Assembly (NCBI RefSeq): GCF_017877355.1
Contig: NZ_JAGIPR010000003.1
Coordinates: forward strand, 62,001-126,000
Source of the DNA: Chryseobacterium jejuense
Lineage (GTDB): Bacteria; Bacteroidota; Bacteroidia; Flavobacteriales; Weeksellaceae
DNA length: 64,000 nucleotides
Direction: 5' to 3'
This document shows, piece after piece, positions 9,961 to 18,725 of this stretch (position 1 is the first letter of the stretch; the number at the start of each line of letters is the position of its first letter). The notes under the pieces are model-generated. The model made no database searches and was not told the origin of the DNA. It saw only the letters and a list, made by a program, of their open reading frames with translations. A program made the translations under genes and the position numbers.

Positions 9961-10887
9961 TTACTCCCGAACAATCATCCTGTTTTGATAACTCTTAGGT
10001 GTTATACCTTCCAGCTGTTTAAAAACCCGGGTAAAATAATTGGTATCTGAAAATCCCGTCTGGTAAGCCGTTTCTTTAATGCTGTTTTGGGTAGCCAGTA
10101 ATTCTTTAGCCTTATTGATTCTTTCCTGCAAAATAAAGTCATTAGGGGAAGTTCCCAATTCATCTTTGAACATCTTAAAGAAGTTCGATTTACTCACATA
10201 GGCAAGCTTTGCAATACTTTCTATTGACAGTTTCTGGTGCAGGTTTCTTTTAATATAATCAACAGCAAATCCAATTCTTGATTTATTTTTTACAATATTT
10301 CTTTCCACCATACTTCTGGCCTGTGTCTGCATAAGCCGTATTAGAAGTTCTTTCAGAGCAAAATCAGCCATAATATCCTTTTGGGAATTATCATCCATGG
10401 CTATTCTCATAATATTATTGGTTGCAGAAGCCAATGCTTGGTTGTTAAAAAGAAAATACTCATCCAGCTGAATATTCCATTGGGATGCTTCATCTACCTT
10501 AGGAAGATGATAGTTTAAGTGATTCAGAGAATTTTCTATAAAATCAGGGTTAAGACTTAAAGAAATACATTGTGTAGGAGTTTCATCAGCCTCAGGAAAA
10601 TCAATCACCATGGTTTCACCGGGTGCTACCAGAATGCTTTCTCCCGGGAAATAATCAAAATAATTAGTTTTGTTATCCAGTTTCATGTATTTTTTACCTC
10701 TCAGCATGGCTGTAAATGCAATATTTTCAAAATGAAGTTTCACTCCGAAAGCAGCTTTATGCGTTTCGTAGATACTGAATTCACAATTGTTTAGGTTGAA
10801 TTTCGTCTGGTTTTCAACAAGACTCAATAGCTGGTTTTCTTTGCGTAATTCAGGAGTATTTAATAAAATATTACTATTGTTATTCAT
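9961..10887 (-). CDS. AraC-family transcriptional regulator, probably of the aldehyde/alcohol dehydrogenase cluster
   Basis: This 308-residue protein has an N-terminal ligand-binding half of AraC/cupin type (about 1-195, including KNYMKLDNK-like beta strands and PGESILVAPGETMVIDFPEAD). Its C-terminal AraC/XylS double helix-turn-helix (about 205-305) has KLSIESIAKLAYVSKSNFFKMF for the first and ETAYQTGFSDTNYFTRVFKQ for the second, followed by the usual GITPKSYQ. It is transcribed away from the aldehyde dehydrogenase gene across a 179 bp gap containing repeat-like operator candidates. That context suggests it activates aldA/adhP in response to an aldehyde or alcohol. A TATATTTG box for this strand lies at 10917-10924. 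Confidence 0.9.
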   Translation of the reverse strand: MNNNSNILLNTPELRKENQLLSLVENQTKFNLNNCEFSIYETHKAAFGVKLHFENIAFTAMLRGKKYMKLDNKTNYFDYFPGESILVAPGETMVIDFPEADETPTQCISLSLNPDFIENSLNHLNYHLPKVDEASQWNIQLDEYFLFNNQALASATNNIMRIAMDDNSQKDIMADFALKELLIRLMQTQARSMVERNIVKNKSRIGFAVDYIKRNLHQKLSIESIAKLAYVSKSNFFKMFKDELGTSPNDFILQERINKAKELLATQNSIKETAYQTGFSDTNYFTRVFKQLEGITPKSYQNRMIVRE

Positions 10888-10916
10888 TTCTAAATATTTT
10901 TATAAAACTGGTAACT

Positions 10917-10924
10917 CAAATATA
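10917..10924 (-). promoter_or_regulatory. Bacteroidota-type -7 box of the araC-like gene
   Basis: Read on the minus strand this is TATATTTG, an exact match to the TAnnTTTG -7 consensus of Bacteroidota sigma factor promoters. It lies about 30 bases before the ATG at 10887. No good TTTG -33 element is seen at the usual spacing. Confidence 0.45.
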
Positions 10925-10970
10925 GAAAATTTGACTCAACGTTGCTGTTAATAAAATACTAAAATTAGAC

Positions 10971-11033
10971 TTCTGTACTATTCTGCACTTTTTTTATACG
11001 ATTGTGCTATAGGTTTTTTACACATCCGTGTAA
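10971..11033 (+). promoter_or_regulatory. Candidate operator region for the aldehyde dehydrogenase promoter
   Basis: Two signals lie upstream of the dehydrogenase start at 11067. One is a direct repeat, TTCTGTAC at 10971-10978 and TTCTGCAC at 10981-10988, spaced exactly one helical turn apart as AraC-type half-sites often are. The other is a perfect inverted repeat, TTACAC-atcc-GTGTAA, at 11018-11033. Assignment to the neighbouring AraC protein is inference. Confidence 0.4.
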
Positions 11034-11066
11034 TTTGGCTGTATAGAAAAATTAAAACATACTAAT

Positions 11067-12596
11067 ATGAGCACTCTTACAGAACCAAAATCAATCACGC
11101 TTTTACAGCGTCCCGAGTTCAAAAGCAGATATGATAACTATATTGACGGAAAATTTACTCCCCCCGTTAAAGGACAGTATTTTGATGTAGTATCACCAGT
11201 TGACGGTAAGAATTTTACCCAGGTAGCTCATTCATCCAAAGAAGATCTGGAACTTGCCGTAGATGCTGCAGATAAAGCATTCCAGACCTGGAAAAATACC
11301 TCAGCTACAGATAGAAGTATTATTCTTAATAAAATTGCAGACAGAATAGAACAGAATTTAGAATACCTGGCTACTGTGGAAACCATTGATAACGGTAAAG
11401 CGGTCAGAGAAACATTAGCTGCAGATATTCCGCTGGCTATTGATCATTTCAGGTATTTTGCATCCGTGATCCGCGCAGAAGAAGGATCACACAATGAACT
11501 GGATAAAGATACCGTTTCCTTGATCGTTCATGAACCTTTGGGAGTAATAGCACAGATCATTCCGTGGAACTTTCCGATTCTTATGGCAACCTGGAAGCTT
11601 GCTCCGGCAATAGCTGCCGGAAACTGTGTTGTTTTAAAACCTGCAGAAAGCACTCCGGTTTCTATCATGATCTTAATGGAGTTAATTGGAGACCTGTTAC
11701 CTGCAGGGGTAGTGAATATTGTGAATGGTTTTGGAGCAGAACTGGGAAGAGCTCTGGTAACTAACCCTAAAGTATCTAAGGCAGCTTTCACAGGATCTAC
11801 AGCTACAGGACGTATGGTAATGCAGTATGCTACCGAAAATATTATCCCTGTAACGTTGGAGTTAGGTGGAAAATCACCTAATGTTTTCTTCAACTCCGTG
11901 ATGGATGCGGATGATGAATTCTTGGATAAAGCTATTGAAGGTGCTGTTCTTTTTGCACTAAATCAGGGAGAGATTTGCACATGCCCGTCAAGATTATTGG
12001 TTCAGGAAGGAATAGCAGATGCTTTCATCGAAAGAGTAATTGAAAGGGTAAAAGCAATCAAAGTAGGAAATCCGCTGGATAAAACTGTTATGATGGGAGC
12101 TCAGGCTTCAAAAATTCAAAAAGAAAAGATACTTTCCTATATCCAACTTGGGGTAGATGAAGGTGCTGAAGTGTTGGTAGGAGGAGATGTGAATCATCTT
12201 GGAGAAGATCTGGAAGATGGATTCTATATCCAGCCTACGGTCTTCAAAGGAAATAATAAAATGCGAATCTTCCAGGAAGAGATATTCGGTCCTGTATTGG
12301 CCTTCACTACCTTTAAGGATGAAGAAGAGGCCGTAAAAATTGCCAATGATACTATTTATGGTCTGGGAGCAGGAGTATGGACAAGAGATGCTCATCAATT
12401 GTACAATATTCCGCGTCAGATTGAAGCAGGAAGAGTTTGGGTGAATCAATATCATTCATATCCTGCAGGAGCTCCTTTTGGAGGATATAAACAATCTGGA
12501 ATCGGAAGGGAGAATCATAAAATGATGCTGGACCATTATCGCCAGACCAAAAATATGCTGATCTCCTATAATAAAAATAAGTTAGGTTTCTTTTAA
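11067..12596 (+). CDS. NAD(P)-dependent aldehyde dehydrogenase (acetaldehyde-type)
   Basis: A 509-residue class-3-like aldehyde dehydrogenase, full length for the family. It shows IIPWNFPILMATWKLAPAI (cofactor-binding start), KPAESTPVSI, general base E265 in LELGGKSPN, and nucleophile C304 in NQGEICTCPSR. The closing substrate-domain sequence is PFGGYKQSGIGRE. It should oxidise small aldehydes to acids in the cytosol. Downstream lie an alcohol dehydrogenase and a DUF779 protein, a combination known from alcohol/acetaldehyde oxidation loci such as the ExaC/AldB type. The divergent AraC protein is the likely regulator. No start ambiguity of importance was seen. Confidence 0.93.
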   Translation: MSTLTEPKSITLLQRPEFKSRYDNYIDGKFTPPVKGQYFDVVSPVDGKNFTQVAHSSKEDLELAVDAADKAFQTWKNTSATDRSIILNKIADRIEQNLEYLATVETIDNGKAVRETLAADIPLAIDHFRYFASVIRAEEGSHNELDKDTVSLIVHEPLGVIAQIIPWNFPILMATWKLAPAIAAGNCVVLKPAESTPVSIMILMELIGDLLPAGVVNIVNGFGAELGRALVTNPKVSKAAFTGSTATGRMVMQYATENIIPVTLELGGKSPNVFFNSVMDADDEFLDKAIEGAVLFALNQGEICTCPSRLLVQEGIADAFIERVIERVKAIKVGNPLDKTVMMGAQASKIQKEKILSYIQLGVDEGAEVLVGGDVNHLGEDLEDGFYIQPTVFKGNNKMRIFQEEIFGPVLAFTTFKDEEEAVKIANDTIYGLGAGVWTRDAHQLYNIPRQIEAGRVWVNQYHSYPAGAPFGGYKQSGIGRENHKMMLDHYRQTKNMLISYNKNKLGFF

Positions 12597-12610
12597 TATT
12601 ATGTAGGACG

Positions 12611-12751
12611 TGCCCGATTGCCTTGGCTTTTCCCAAGGCAAACGGTCGGGCTATGCAGGGCTTCACTTCGTTTCGGTGCTTCATTGCATTCCGCACCGGC
12701 TCGTGCCTCGCCGCCCATACTATCCCTCACGCATGAAGTATAGCGTTCTTG
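12611..12751. repeat. GC-rich hairpin element between aldehyde and alcohol dehydrogenase genes
   Basis: This non-coding island is strikingly GC-rich for the genome. It holds a long interrupted stem, GCCCGA plus GCCTTGG (12612-12626) against CCAAGGC plus TCGGGC (12633-12651). A second inverted repeat is CGGTGC (12674-12679) / GCACCG (12693-12698). It then runs on to ATCCCTCACGC near 12723-12733. I recall similar hairpin-plus-ATCCCT-ACGC stretches as dispersed elements in flavobacterial genomes, but this cannot be checked here. It may separate expression of the two genes or be a REP-like mobile repeat. Confidence 0.5.
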
Positions 12752-12847
12752 CCTGCTTTTTAAACTGAAAAAATATGAATTTCTTTAAATGACAACTGGA
12801 TAATGACTCAAAATAACCCTGATAAAAACTCTTTCAAAAAATAAAAT

Positions 12848-13882
12848 ATGATCCCAAAAACGATGAAAGCTGCAGTAGTTCAAGGCTACGGACAGCCCCT
12901 GAAAATAGAAGAAGTTCCCGTAAGAGAACCCGGAAGATATGAAGTGCTTGTAAAGGTGATTGCCTGTGGTGTTTGCCACACAGATTTACATGCTGTAGAT
13001 GGAGATTGGCCTGCCAAGCCCAAAATGCCGCTTATTCCGGGGCATGAAGGTGTTGGTATTGTAGTTGCATGCGGGCCTGAAGCTTTTGTAAAAGAAGGAG
13101 ATGCAGTAGGAGTTCCATGGCTTTACAGTGCCTGTGGTTGTTGTGATTACTGCATTACAGGATGGGAAACACTTTGTGAAGCTCAGAAAAATGGAGGATA
13201 TAGTGTAGACGGTGGATTTGCAGAATATGTAATAGCAGATTCGAGATATGTAGGGCATCTAAAATCTGATGTGAATTTTCTTGAAATTGCTCCTATATTA
13301 TGTGCCGGAGTAACAGTGTATAAAGGACTAAAAGAAACTGAAACCAAACCCGGTGAATGGGTTGCTATTTCAGGGATAGGAGGTCTGGGCCATGTAGCAG
13401 TTCAATATGCAAAAGCAATGGGCATGCATGTTGCTGCCATTGATGTTGCAGATGACAAGCTTGATTTGGCCAAAAAATTAGGCGCAGATCTGGTAGTTAA
13501 TGCAAAAAATACAGATCCAGGTGAATATCTGCATAAAGAGGTAGGAGGAATGCATGGTGCGTTAATTACTGCTGTCTCACCCATAGCTTTTAAGCAGGGA
13601 ATAGATGTCTTAAGAAGAAAAGGAACAATTGCTCTTAACGGGCTGCCTCCCGGATCATTTGAACTTCCAATTTTTGAAACTGTTTTAAAACGAATTACGG
13701 TAAGAGGATCTATCGTAGGAACCAGAAAAGATTTGCAGGAAGCATTGGATTTTGCTAATGAAGGTCTTGTAAAAGCTACAGTAACCTCTGCGAAATTAGA
13801 AGATATTAATGACGTTTTTGATAAAATGAAAAAAGGCCAGATTGATGGCAGAATAGTATTGGATATTGCAGGCTCAAATTAA
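12848..13882 (+). CDS. adhP: Zinc-dependent alcohol dehydrogenase
   Basis: A 344-residue medium-chain dehydrogenase/reductase, the size of AdhP-type bacterial alcohol dehydrogenases. Catalytic zinc ligands are C43 (CGVCHTD) and H66 with E67 (PGHEGVG). Structural zinc ligands are C96, C99, C102 and C110 in the C-x2-C-x2-C-x7-C pattern. The NAD-binding fold has [17 protein letters not shown]. It should interconvert primary alcohols such as ethanol and aldehydes, feeding the adjacent aldehyde dehydrogenase. It lies 251 bp downstream of that gene, past the GC-rich element, so separate or attenuated transcription is possible. A terminator follows. Confidence 0.94.
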   Translation: MIPKTMKAAVVQGYGQPLKIEEVPVREPGRYEVLVKVIACGVCHTDLHAVDGDWPAKPKMPLIPGHEGVGIVVACGPEAFVKEGDAVGVPWLYSACGCCDYCITGWETLCEAQKNGGYSVDGGFAEYVIADSRYVGHLKSDVNFLEIAPILCAGVTVYKGLKETETKPGEWVAISGIGGLGHVAVQYAKAMGMHVAAIDVADDKLDLAKKLGADLVVNAKNTDPGEYLHKEVGGMHGALITAVSPIAFKQGIDVLRRKGTIALNGLPPGSFELPIFETVLKRITVRGSIVGTRKDLQEALDFANEGLVKATVTSAKLEDINDVFDKMKKGQIDGRIVLDIAGSN

Positions 13883-13896
13883 ATAATGATGTTATT

Positions 13897-13931
13897 GATC
13901 CCGGTTAAAAAATATTTTACCGGGATCTTTT
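13897..13931 (+). terminator. Rho-independent terminator after adhP
   Basis: GATCCCGGT (13897-13905) pairs with ACCGGGATC (13919-13927) across an A/T-rich loop, then TTTT. It stands between adhP and the DUF779 gene, so the latter may be expressed separately or by read-through. Confidence 0.8.
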
Positions 13932-13967
13932 ATAAAAATAGGTTTTTATGAGGCTAAAATAATAGAG

Positions 13968-14351
13968 ATGAAAACAAAAACAGCAAGACTTTCCGCAACA
14001 GAAAAAGCCCTTGAAGTCATCCGTGAGCTTGAAGAAAAATATGGTGCACTGATGTTTTATCAGGCAGGAGGATGCTGCGAAGGGACACAACCGCAATGCT
14101 TCGAAAAAGGAGGCTTTTTCCCAAGAATGAATGATGCTATGATCGGTACCATCAACGGACATGAATTCTGGATAGACCGCGATCTTTTTGAGTACTGGAA
14201 ATACTCCCATTTCACCCTTGATGTAACGGATGGTTTCGGACCCGGAGGTTTCTCTTTAGAAACTCCTCTAGGAAAGACATTCAAAGTGCAGTATAGACTT
14301 TTTACTCCCGAAGAATATGGAAATCTCGAGCCCGTACAACGCAGTGAATGA
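13968..14351 (+). CDS. DUF779-family protein, associated with aldehyde dehydrogenase
   Basis: This 127-residue cytosolic protein is recognisable as DUF779 from YGALMFYQAGGCCEGTQPQC near residues 25-44, the conserved W in INGHEFWIDRDLFEYWKYSHFTLDV, and the glycine-rich DGFGPGGFSLE. The family is commonly found beside NAD-dependent acetaldehyde dehydrogenases, sometimes fused or co-transcribed, but its biochemical role is not established. The cysteine pair (C36, C37) and C44 could bind metal or serve as a redox site. It is the last gene of the aldehyde/alcohol cluster here, after an intervening terminator. Confidence 0.9.
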   Translation: MKTKTARLSATEKALEVIRELEEKYGALMFYQAGGCCEGTQPQCFEKGGFFPRMNDAMIGTINGHEFWIDRDLFEYWKYSHFTLDVTDGFGPGGFSLETPLGKTFKVQYRLFTPEEYGNLEPVQRSE

Positions 14352-14384
14352 AATTTAAAAGTGGGGGATCATTTCACATCTGTT

Positions 14385-14411
14385 GTCATTTTGACGAAAG
14401 AAGAATTTCAT
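14385..14411 (+). repeat. Short dispersed repeat, copy A
   Basis: A 27-base unit made of GTCATT, a variable pair, GACGAA, and a purine-rich GAAT(C/T)TCAT end. A second copy lies at 37340-37366 and differs at only a few positions. Both copies are intergenic. Confidence 0.5.
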
Positions 14412-14435
14412 GTATACCAGCATTTATTTCAATCG

Positions 14436-15635
14436 TCAATCCTTAACAAACCGGTTGACAAACATCGCGGCGACAATATCTCCCACAGAATTTAAAACTG
14501 TAGCCAAAGGATCTACCAAAGTTCCAATAATCATTACTGCCGGAATAGCTTCCTGAGGTAATTTATACACCGAGATCATGAGCATTTCCCCAATATATCC
14601 GCCATTAGGAATTCCACCCGCTACAATACTCACAAATACTGTAATTCCCAAGGCTAAAAGCAAGTTGGCAGGGTCAAAAAAGTCTTTTCCAATGATTAAA
14701 AAAGCCACATAAATTTTGATAATTGAAGACATGGAAGATCCATTCTTATGCAGCGTTGTCCCAATAGGAATTACCAAATTGGAAATGGAATTCGGGATTC
14801 CGATCTTAGAAGCGGCCTGTAAATTAGCAGGCATAGTTGCAAAGCTGCTGCAGGTACTTATAGCTGTAAGAGTAGGGTAGATGGCATTGGTCCAAAAACT
14901 TTTAACACCCTTCTGGCCACTTGCCATAAATGCATAAAGGGAAAAGAAAACGAGAAAATAAATAATTCCGGCAATATAATACAACCCTAAAGGTTTAGCA
15001 TAAAAACCAAAAAGTTGTGGTCCTAATGTAGCAACCTGATAGGCGAAATAAGCTCCCAAACCAATAGGCGCCAACTTCATTACTAATAGAAGAAGTTCCT
15101 TCATTACTTCATATCCTGAGGCTATAAAAATCCTGAAAGGCTTTCCTACTTCGCCCGTTTTTCTGGCTGCAAAACCTGTCATAAAAGCAAAAATAAGAAG
15201 TGCCAACATATTCTGTCTGGAAAACAAAGCAGTGAATTCTCCCACGGTAAAGAAGCTTACAATTCTATTTCCCCAGCTGTCTTCATTGGCGGTTTCTGTA
15301 ATCATATCAGAACTTCCGGAAACCCCGGAAACCGGAAACAGATAAACTGCACAGATGGTGAAAATAGCAGCGGTCAGAATAAAAAACAGAAAGGTAAACG
15401 CCATAATAAGAATAATCTTTCCGAATTTAGATTGCTGTTCCAGAGAAGCAATAGAGTTGGATACTGCAAAGAATACCAGAGGTACAACACTTACAAAAAG
15501 AAGATTTAGGAAAATATCTCCCAAAGGTTTAATGTATTCTACAAAACCCGGAGCAACAATACCTATAATGCTTCCAATAGTGATTCCCAGAAGTAAAAAT
15601 ATGATTCCGGAGTAGTTTTTCAGTACCTCGTTCAT
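14436..15635 (-). CDS. Dicarboxylate/amino acid:cation symporter (DAACS family)
   Basis: This 399-residue inner-membrane protein has about eight hydrophobic segments plus hairpin loops. It starts MNEVLKNYSGIIFLLLGITIGSI and has the family's NLLFVSVVPLVFFAVSNSIASLE, the serine-rich TLTAISTCSSFATMPANLQAA (re-entrant loop 1), NLVIPIGTTLHKNGSSM, and IPNGGYIGEMLMISV with DPLATVLNSVGDIVAA near the C-terminus. It should import glutamate or C4-dicarboxylates with Na+ or H+. It is a single gene, convergent with the DUF779 gene and divergent from the subtilase. The serine-rich motif and the TM7 NxxGD-like motif are intact. Confidence 0.9.
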   Translation of the reverse strand: MNEVLKNYSGIIFLLLGITIGSIIGIVAPGFVEYIKPLGDIFLNLLFVSVVPLVFFAVSNSIASLEQQSKFGKIILIMAFTFLFFILTAAIFTICAVYLFPVSGVSGSSDMITETANEDSWGNRIVSFFTVGEFTALFSRQNMLALLIFAFMTGFAARKTGEVGKPFRIFIASGYEVMKELLLLVMKLAPIGLGAYFAYQVATLGPQLFGFYAKPLGLYYIAGIIYFLVFFSLYAFMASGQKGVKSFWTNAIYPTLTAISTCSSFATMPANLQAASKIGIPNSISNLVIPIGTTLHKNGSSMSSIIKIYVAFLIIGKDFFDPANLLLALGITVFVSIVAGGIPNGGYIGEMLMISVYKLPQEAIPAVMIIGTLVDPLATVLNSVGDIVAAMFVNRFVKD

Positions 15636-15937
15636 AGAGTGCTTTTTATCAAAGATAAGTTTATTTTTAATGTATATACTAGAACTTAACCTGAATTTTC
15701 CTGTTGAATGATTTTTATCTATTTCTATAAAATTGGATAGTTAATATTATTAATTATAAAATTTTTTTCTTTAAAAATCGAAATTAATGAAAATATTTAA
15801 ATTATCTAATATTCAATTTATATGTTAATATTATTAGTTTTTATTAATTTATTTCAAAAAACTTTGATTAATTCTTTTTTATTTCGAATATTTATAATAT
15901 TTTTACAAAACACAAATTAAAAAAAATATTGTAAATT
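15636..15937. promoter_or_regulatory. AT-rich intergenic region between the symporter and subtilase genes
   Basis: About 300 bases of extremely AT-rich sequence without an ORF. It must hold divergent promoters for the symporter (minus) and the subtilase (plus). No clear TTTG/TAnnTTTG pair or palindrome could be assigned with confidence. Confidence 0.3.
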
Positions 15938-17296
15938 ATGAAAAGAAAAAACAAAATTTCGCTATTGTTGCTTGCTGCAGTAATCACTGTAAGCTGTAAC
16001 TCTGACAGACTTAGTGATACTCCTGAATCTAATCCTGATGCAAATGCTGCTGTGAATTCTGATGATGCAGCTTCTGGTGATGCTAAGCCTATTCCCGGAC
16101 AATATGTTGTTGTTTTAAATGATGGTGTTTTGGAAAAAAATGGACTTGCTGTTTCTAAAGAGACGAATAATAGCAGAGAGAGCTATTTAAGACAAACAGG
16201 AGTACTATTAGATAAATTAAAAAATAGTGATGGTTTGAAACTAGGTATTGATAATCAAAAAATTTCTAATGCTTTCGGCTATGCTTTGGAAGGTTTTGTA
16301 GCTAAAAACCTTACAGATGCAGAGGTTCAAGCACTTAAAAAAGATTCTAGAATCAAAAGTGTTGAACAAGATTATCAAGTTTCTTTAGGGACGTCAACCA
16401 GAGCTGTTACACAAGCTGCTTCTTCGCAAGAAACGCCTTGGGGAATTACCAGAATTGGTGGGGCAGGCGACGGGACAGGAAAAACAGCCTGGGTTATTGA
16501 TTCAGGTATAGATTTAGATCATCCAGATCTTAATGTAGATACACAGAGAAGTGTTTCTTTTGCAGGAGATAATAATCCTGATGATGGAAACGGGCATGGG
16601 ACGCATGTTGCAGGAACTATTGCAGCTCTTAATAATAACATTGGAGTGGTAGGTGTAGCAGCTGGAGCAAAAGTTGTTGCATTAAAGGTTTTAAAAAATG
16701 ATGGATTTGGTGACTTTTCATGGACTGTTTCTGCTTTGGATTATGTATATGCCAATGCTTCAGTAAATGATGTAGTGAATATGAGTTTAGGCCCTGCAAA
16801 CGGAAGACTTAGACTTTCTACTACCGATCAGGCCGTGTTAAAAGTTGCTGAAAAAGGGATTAAAACAGCAATAGCGGCAGGGAATTCCTATGACGATGCT
16901 AATTATTATTCGCCAGCAGCTGTTAATCATGCTAATATTTATACGATTTCTGCTATAGCCCAAGGCGATTACTGGGCTTATTTTTCTAATTATGGAACTT
17001 GTGTGGATTATGCAGCTCCCGGCTATCAAGTAAAATCAACATGGTTGAATGGTGGTTACAATACCATTAGTGGAACTTCTATGGCGTCACCACATGCTGC
17101 GGGTGTGTTGCTTCTGGGGACACCAAAAGCAGACGGTAGTGTGAAATCTGCTTATTGGGAATATAAATACGGATTTTTAACTAACGGAACATTCGGCAAA
17201 TATTATACAGGTAAATATGGATCGACAAATACTTACGCTTTAGCAGACTACCGTAATGATAAAGACGGTGTAATTGACAATATTATTCATAGGTAA
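15938..17296 (+). CDS. S8 subtilisin-like serine protease, lipoprotein
   Basis: A 452-residue secreted protease. The signal peptide ends in a lipobox (AVITVSC, Cys near residue 20), so it is probably lipid-anchored. Residues about 50-145 form an inhibitor-I9-type propeptide (GQYVVVLNDGVL... VEQDYQVSL). The catalytic domain has D188 (VIDSGIDLDHPDL), H220 (GHGTHVAGT) and S381 (SGTSMASPHAAGVLL). The protein ends soon after the catalytic domain (DKDGVIDNIIHR) with no type IX secretion C-terminal domain. It is a single-gene unit with a strong terminator. It should degrade proteins at the cell surface or in the periplasm. Confidence 0.93.
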   Translation: MKRKNKISLLLLAAVITVSCNSDRLSDTPESNPDANAAVNSDDAASGDAKPIPGQYVVVLNDGVLEKNGLAVSKETNNSRESYLRQTGVLLDKLKNSDGLKLGIDNQKISNAFGYALEGFVAKNLTDAEVQALKKDSRIKSVEQDYQVSLGTSTRAVTQAASSQETPWGITRIGGAGDGTGKTAWVIDSGIDLDHPDLNVDTQRSVSFAGDNNPDDGNGHGTHVAGTIAALNNNIGVVGVAAGAKVVALKVLKNDGFGDFSWTVSALDYVYANASVNDVVNMSLGPANGRLRLSTTDQAVLKVAEKGIKTAIAAGNSYDDANYYSPAAVNHANIYTISAIAQGDYWAYFSNYGTCVDYAAPGYQVKSTWLNGGYNTISGTSMASPHAAGVLLLGTPKADGSVKSAYWEYKYGFLTNGTFGKYYTGKYGSTNTYALADYRNDKDGVIDNIIHR

Positions 17297-17309
17297 TGTT
17301 TAATAAATT

Positions 17310-17353
17310 TAAAATAAAAAAGGGATGAAGTAATTCATCTCTTTTTTATTTTA
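17310..17353. terminator. Strong bidirectional-type terminator after the subtilase
   Basis: A stem of about 20 bp spans 17310-17353 around a GTAA loop (17330-17333). Its core is AGGGATGAA / TTCATCTCT, flanked by a matching A-rich left side and T-rich right side. Confidence 0.8.
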
Positions 17354-17445
17354 AAGAAATTCAATTGTTATTTTAAAGGCCGATTTCCTACTGAAGATTA
17401 TATTTTGTTTGTTATTATTTTATGGGATTTCAGAGATTAATTTCA

Positions 17446-17453
17446 TAAATTTG
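17446..17453 (+). promoter_or_regulatory. Candidate -7 box upstream of cbpA
   Basis: TAAATTTG matches the Bacteroidota TAnnTTTG element and lies 16 bases before the ATG at 17470. No clear TTTG is found at the -33 position, so support is partial. Confidence 0.35.
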
Positions 17454-17469
17454 AGTAAACATCGTTTCT

Positions 17470-18384
17470 ATGGCTTATATAGATTACTATAAAATTTTAG
17501 GCGTAGATAAAAGCGCAACCCAGGATGATATCAAAAAGGCTTACCGGAAATTGGCCAGAAAGCTGCATCCGGACCTTAATCCTGATGATAAAGAATCAGA
17601 AAAAAAATTCAAAGAGCTGAACGAAGCCAATGAAGTTCTCAGTAATCCTGAAAACCGTACAAAGTACGATAAGTATGGAGAAAATTGGAAGCATGGTGAG
17701 GAATATGAAAAAGCTCAACAGCAGCAAAGACAATATCAACAGCAGAATTACAATGATGGTTATTCTGGTGCAAACTTTGGTGAGGGCGAAGACTTTTCAG
17801 ATTTCTTCCAAAATATGTTTGGTGGAGCAGGAGCAGGAGGCTTTGGAAAAAGTACAAGAGGAAGAGCTTCAGGAAAGTTCAAAGGGCAGGATGTACAGGC
17901 AGAATTAACCCTGAATCTGAGAGATGCTGCCGTAACTCATCAACAAACTTTTGAAATCAATGGCAAAAAAGTAAGAATTACGATTCCTGCCGGAGTCTAT
18001 GATGGGCAGAAAATAAAATTAAAAGGTCATGGAAATCCGGGAGTGAATGGCGGTCCAAACGGGGATCTCTATATCATGTTCAATATTCCTGTAGATCCTG
18101 ATTTTGAAAGAGTAGGGGATGATCTTAAATCCAAGGTTACTATTGATTTGTATACCGCAGTTTTAGGAGGAGACGTAAAGGTAAATACGCTTGATGGAAG
18201 TGTTAACCTTAAAGTAAAGCCGGAAACCCAAAGCGGAATGACTGTAAGGCTGAAAGGAAAAGGTTTTCCTGTCTATAAGAAAGAAGGAGAGCATGGCGAT
18301 CTTTTTGTAACCTATGAAGTGAAACTGCCTACCAACCTTACCGATAAGCAGAAAGAACTTTTTGAACAACTTAAAAATTCCTAG
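17470..18384 (+). CDS. cbpA: CbpA-type DnaJ co-chaperone
   Basis: This 304-residue J-domain protein has the J domain at residues 4-66 with H33-P34-D35 (KLHPDLN), then a Q/N- and G/F-rich linker ([12 protein letters not shown], about 85-140). The two C-terminal beta domains of DnaJ follow without the cysteine-rich zinc finger, which makes it a class II/CbpA type. The protein stimulates DnaK ATPase and holds unfolded clients; E. coli CbpA also binds curved DNA. The cbpM-like gene begins 3 bp after its stop, the classical cbpA-cbpM pairing, which supports the identification. Confidence 0.92.
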   Translation: MAYIDYYKILGVDKSATQDDIKKAYRKLARKLHPDLNPDDKESEKKFKELNEANEVLSNPENRTKYDKYGENWKHGEEYEKAQQQQRQYQQQNYNDGYSGANFGEGEDFSDFFQNMFGGAGAGGFGKSTRGRASGKFKGQDVQAELTLNLRDAAVTHQQTFEINGKKVRITIPAGVYDGQKIKLKGHGNPGVNGGPNGDLYIMFNIPVDPDFERVGDDLKSKVTIDLYTAVLGGDVKVNTLDGSVNLKVKPETQSGMTVRLKGKGFPVYKKEGEHGDLFVTYEVKLPTNLTDKQKELFEQLKNS

Positions 18385-18387
18385 GCG

Positions 18388-18690
18388 ATGAGTGAAAGAA
18401 TATCACGAGAAGAACTCGTAAGAATATACAATATAGAAATCACCTTTTTTGATGAGCTTGTAGATTATGGTCTGCTGACTATTCATGTTGAAGATGATAT
18501 TCATTATCTGATGTATGAAGACCTGCCGGATCTGGAAAAATTTGCCAATTGGTATTATGATCTTGAAGTTAATCTTCCGGGCTTAGAAGTTATTCATAAT
18601 ATGCTGAAAAAACTGGAGGCTTTAAAACGAAGAAACAGAGAGCTTATGAACAAACTTTCAGCAATCAGTGACCAATATGAAGATATTTAG
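18388..18690 (+). CDS. cbpM: CbpM-like chaperone modulator (MerR-type HTH)
   Basis: A 100-residue protein with an N-terminal MerR-like helix-turn-helix (SREELVRIYNIEITFFDELVDYGLL), an acidic middle (EDLPDLEKFANWYYDLEVNLPGLEVI) and a C-terminal coiled coil (MLKKLEALKRRNRELMNKL). The E. coli homologue binds the J domain of CbpA and inhibits both its co-chaperone and DNA-binding activities. Three bases separate it from cbpA, so the two are surely co-transcribed. Confidence 0.88.
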   Translation: MSERISREELVRIYNIEITFFDELVDYGLLTIHVEDDIHYLMYEDLPDLEKFANWYYDLEVNLPGLEVIHNMLKKLEALKRRNRELMNKLSAISDQYEDI

Positions 18691-18725
18691 CTTAGTTTTG
18701 TAGCTTTTTAAAGCAACCATGTATT

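Noticed and set aside
11528..11893. 121-codon minus-strand ORF within the aldehyde dehydrogenase gene
   Set aside because: It is antisense to a fully conserved enzyme core and has no recognisable protein features.
13402..13584. 60-codon minus-strand ORF within adhP
   Set aside because: Shadow of the NAD-binding region of the alcohol dehydrogenase, without independent support.
15938..17296. Type IX secretion C-terminal domain on the subtilase
   Set aside because: The protein ends about 70 residues after the catalytic serine region with no conserved beta-sandwich sorting domain; a lipobox is present instead.
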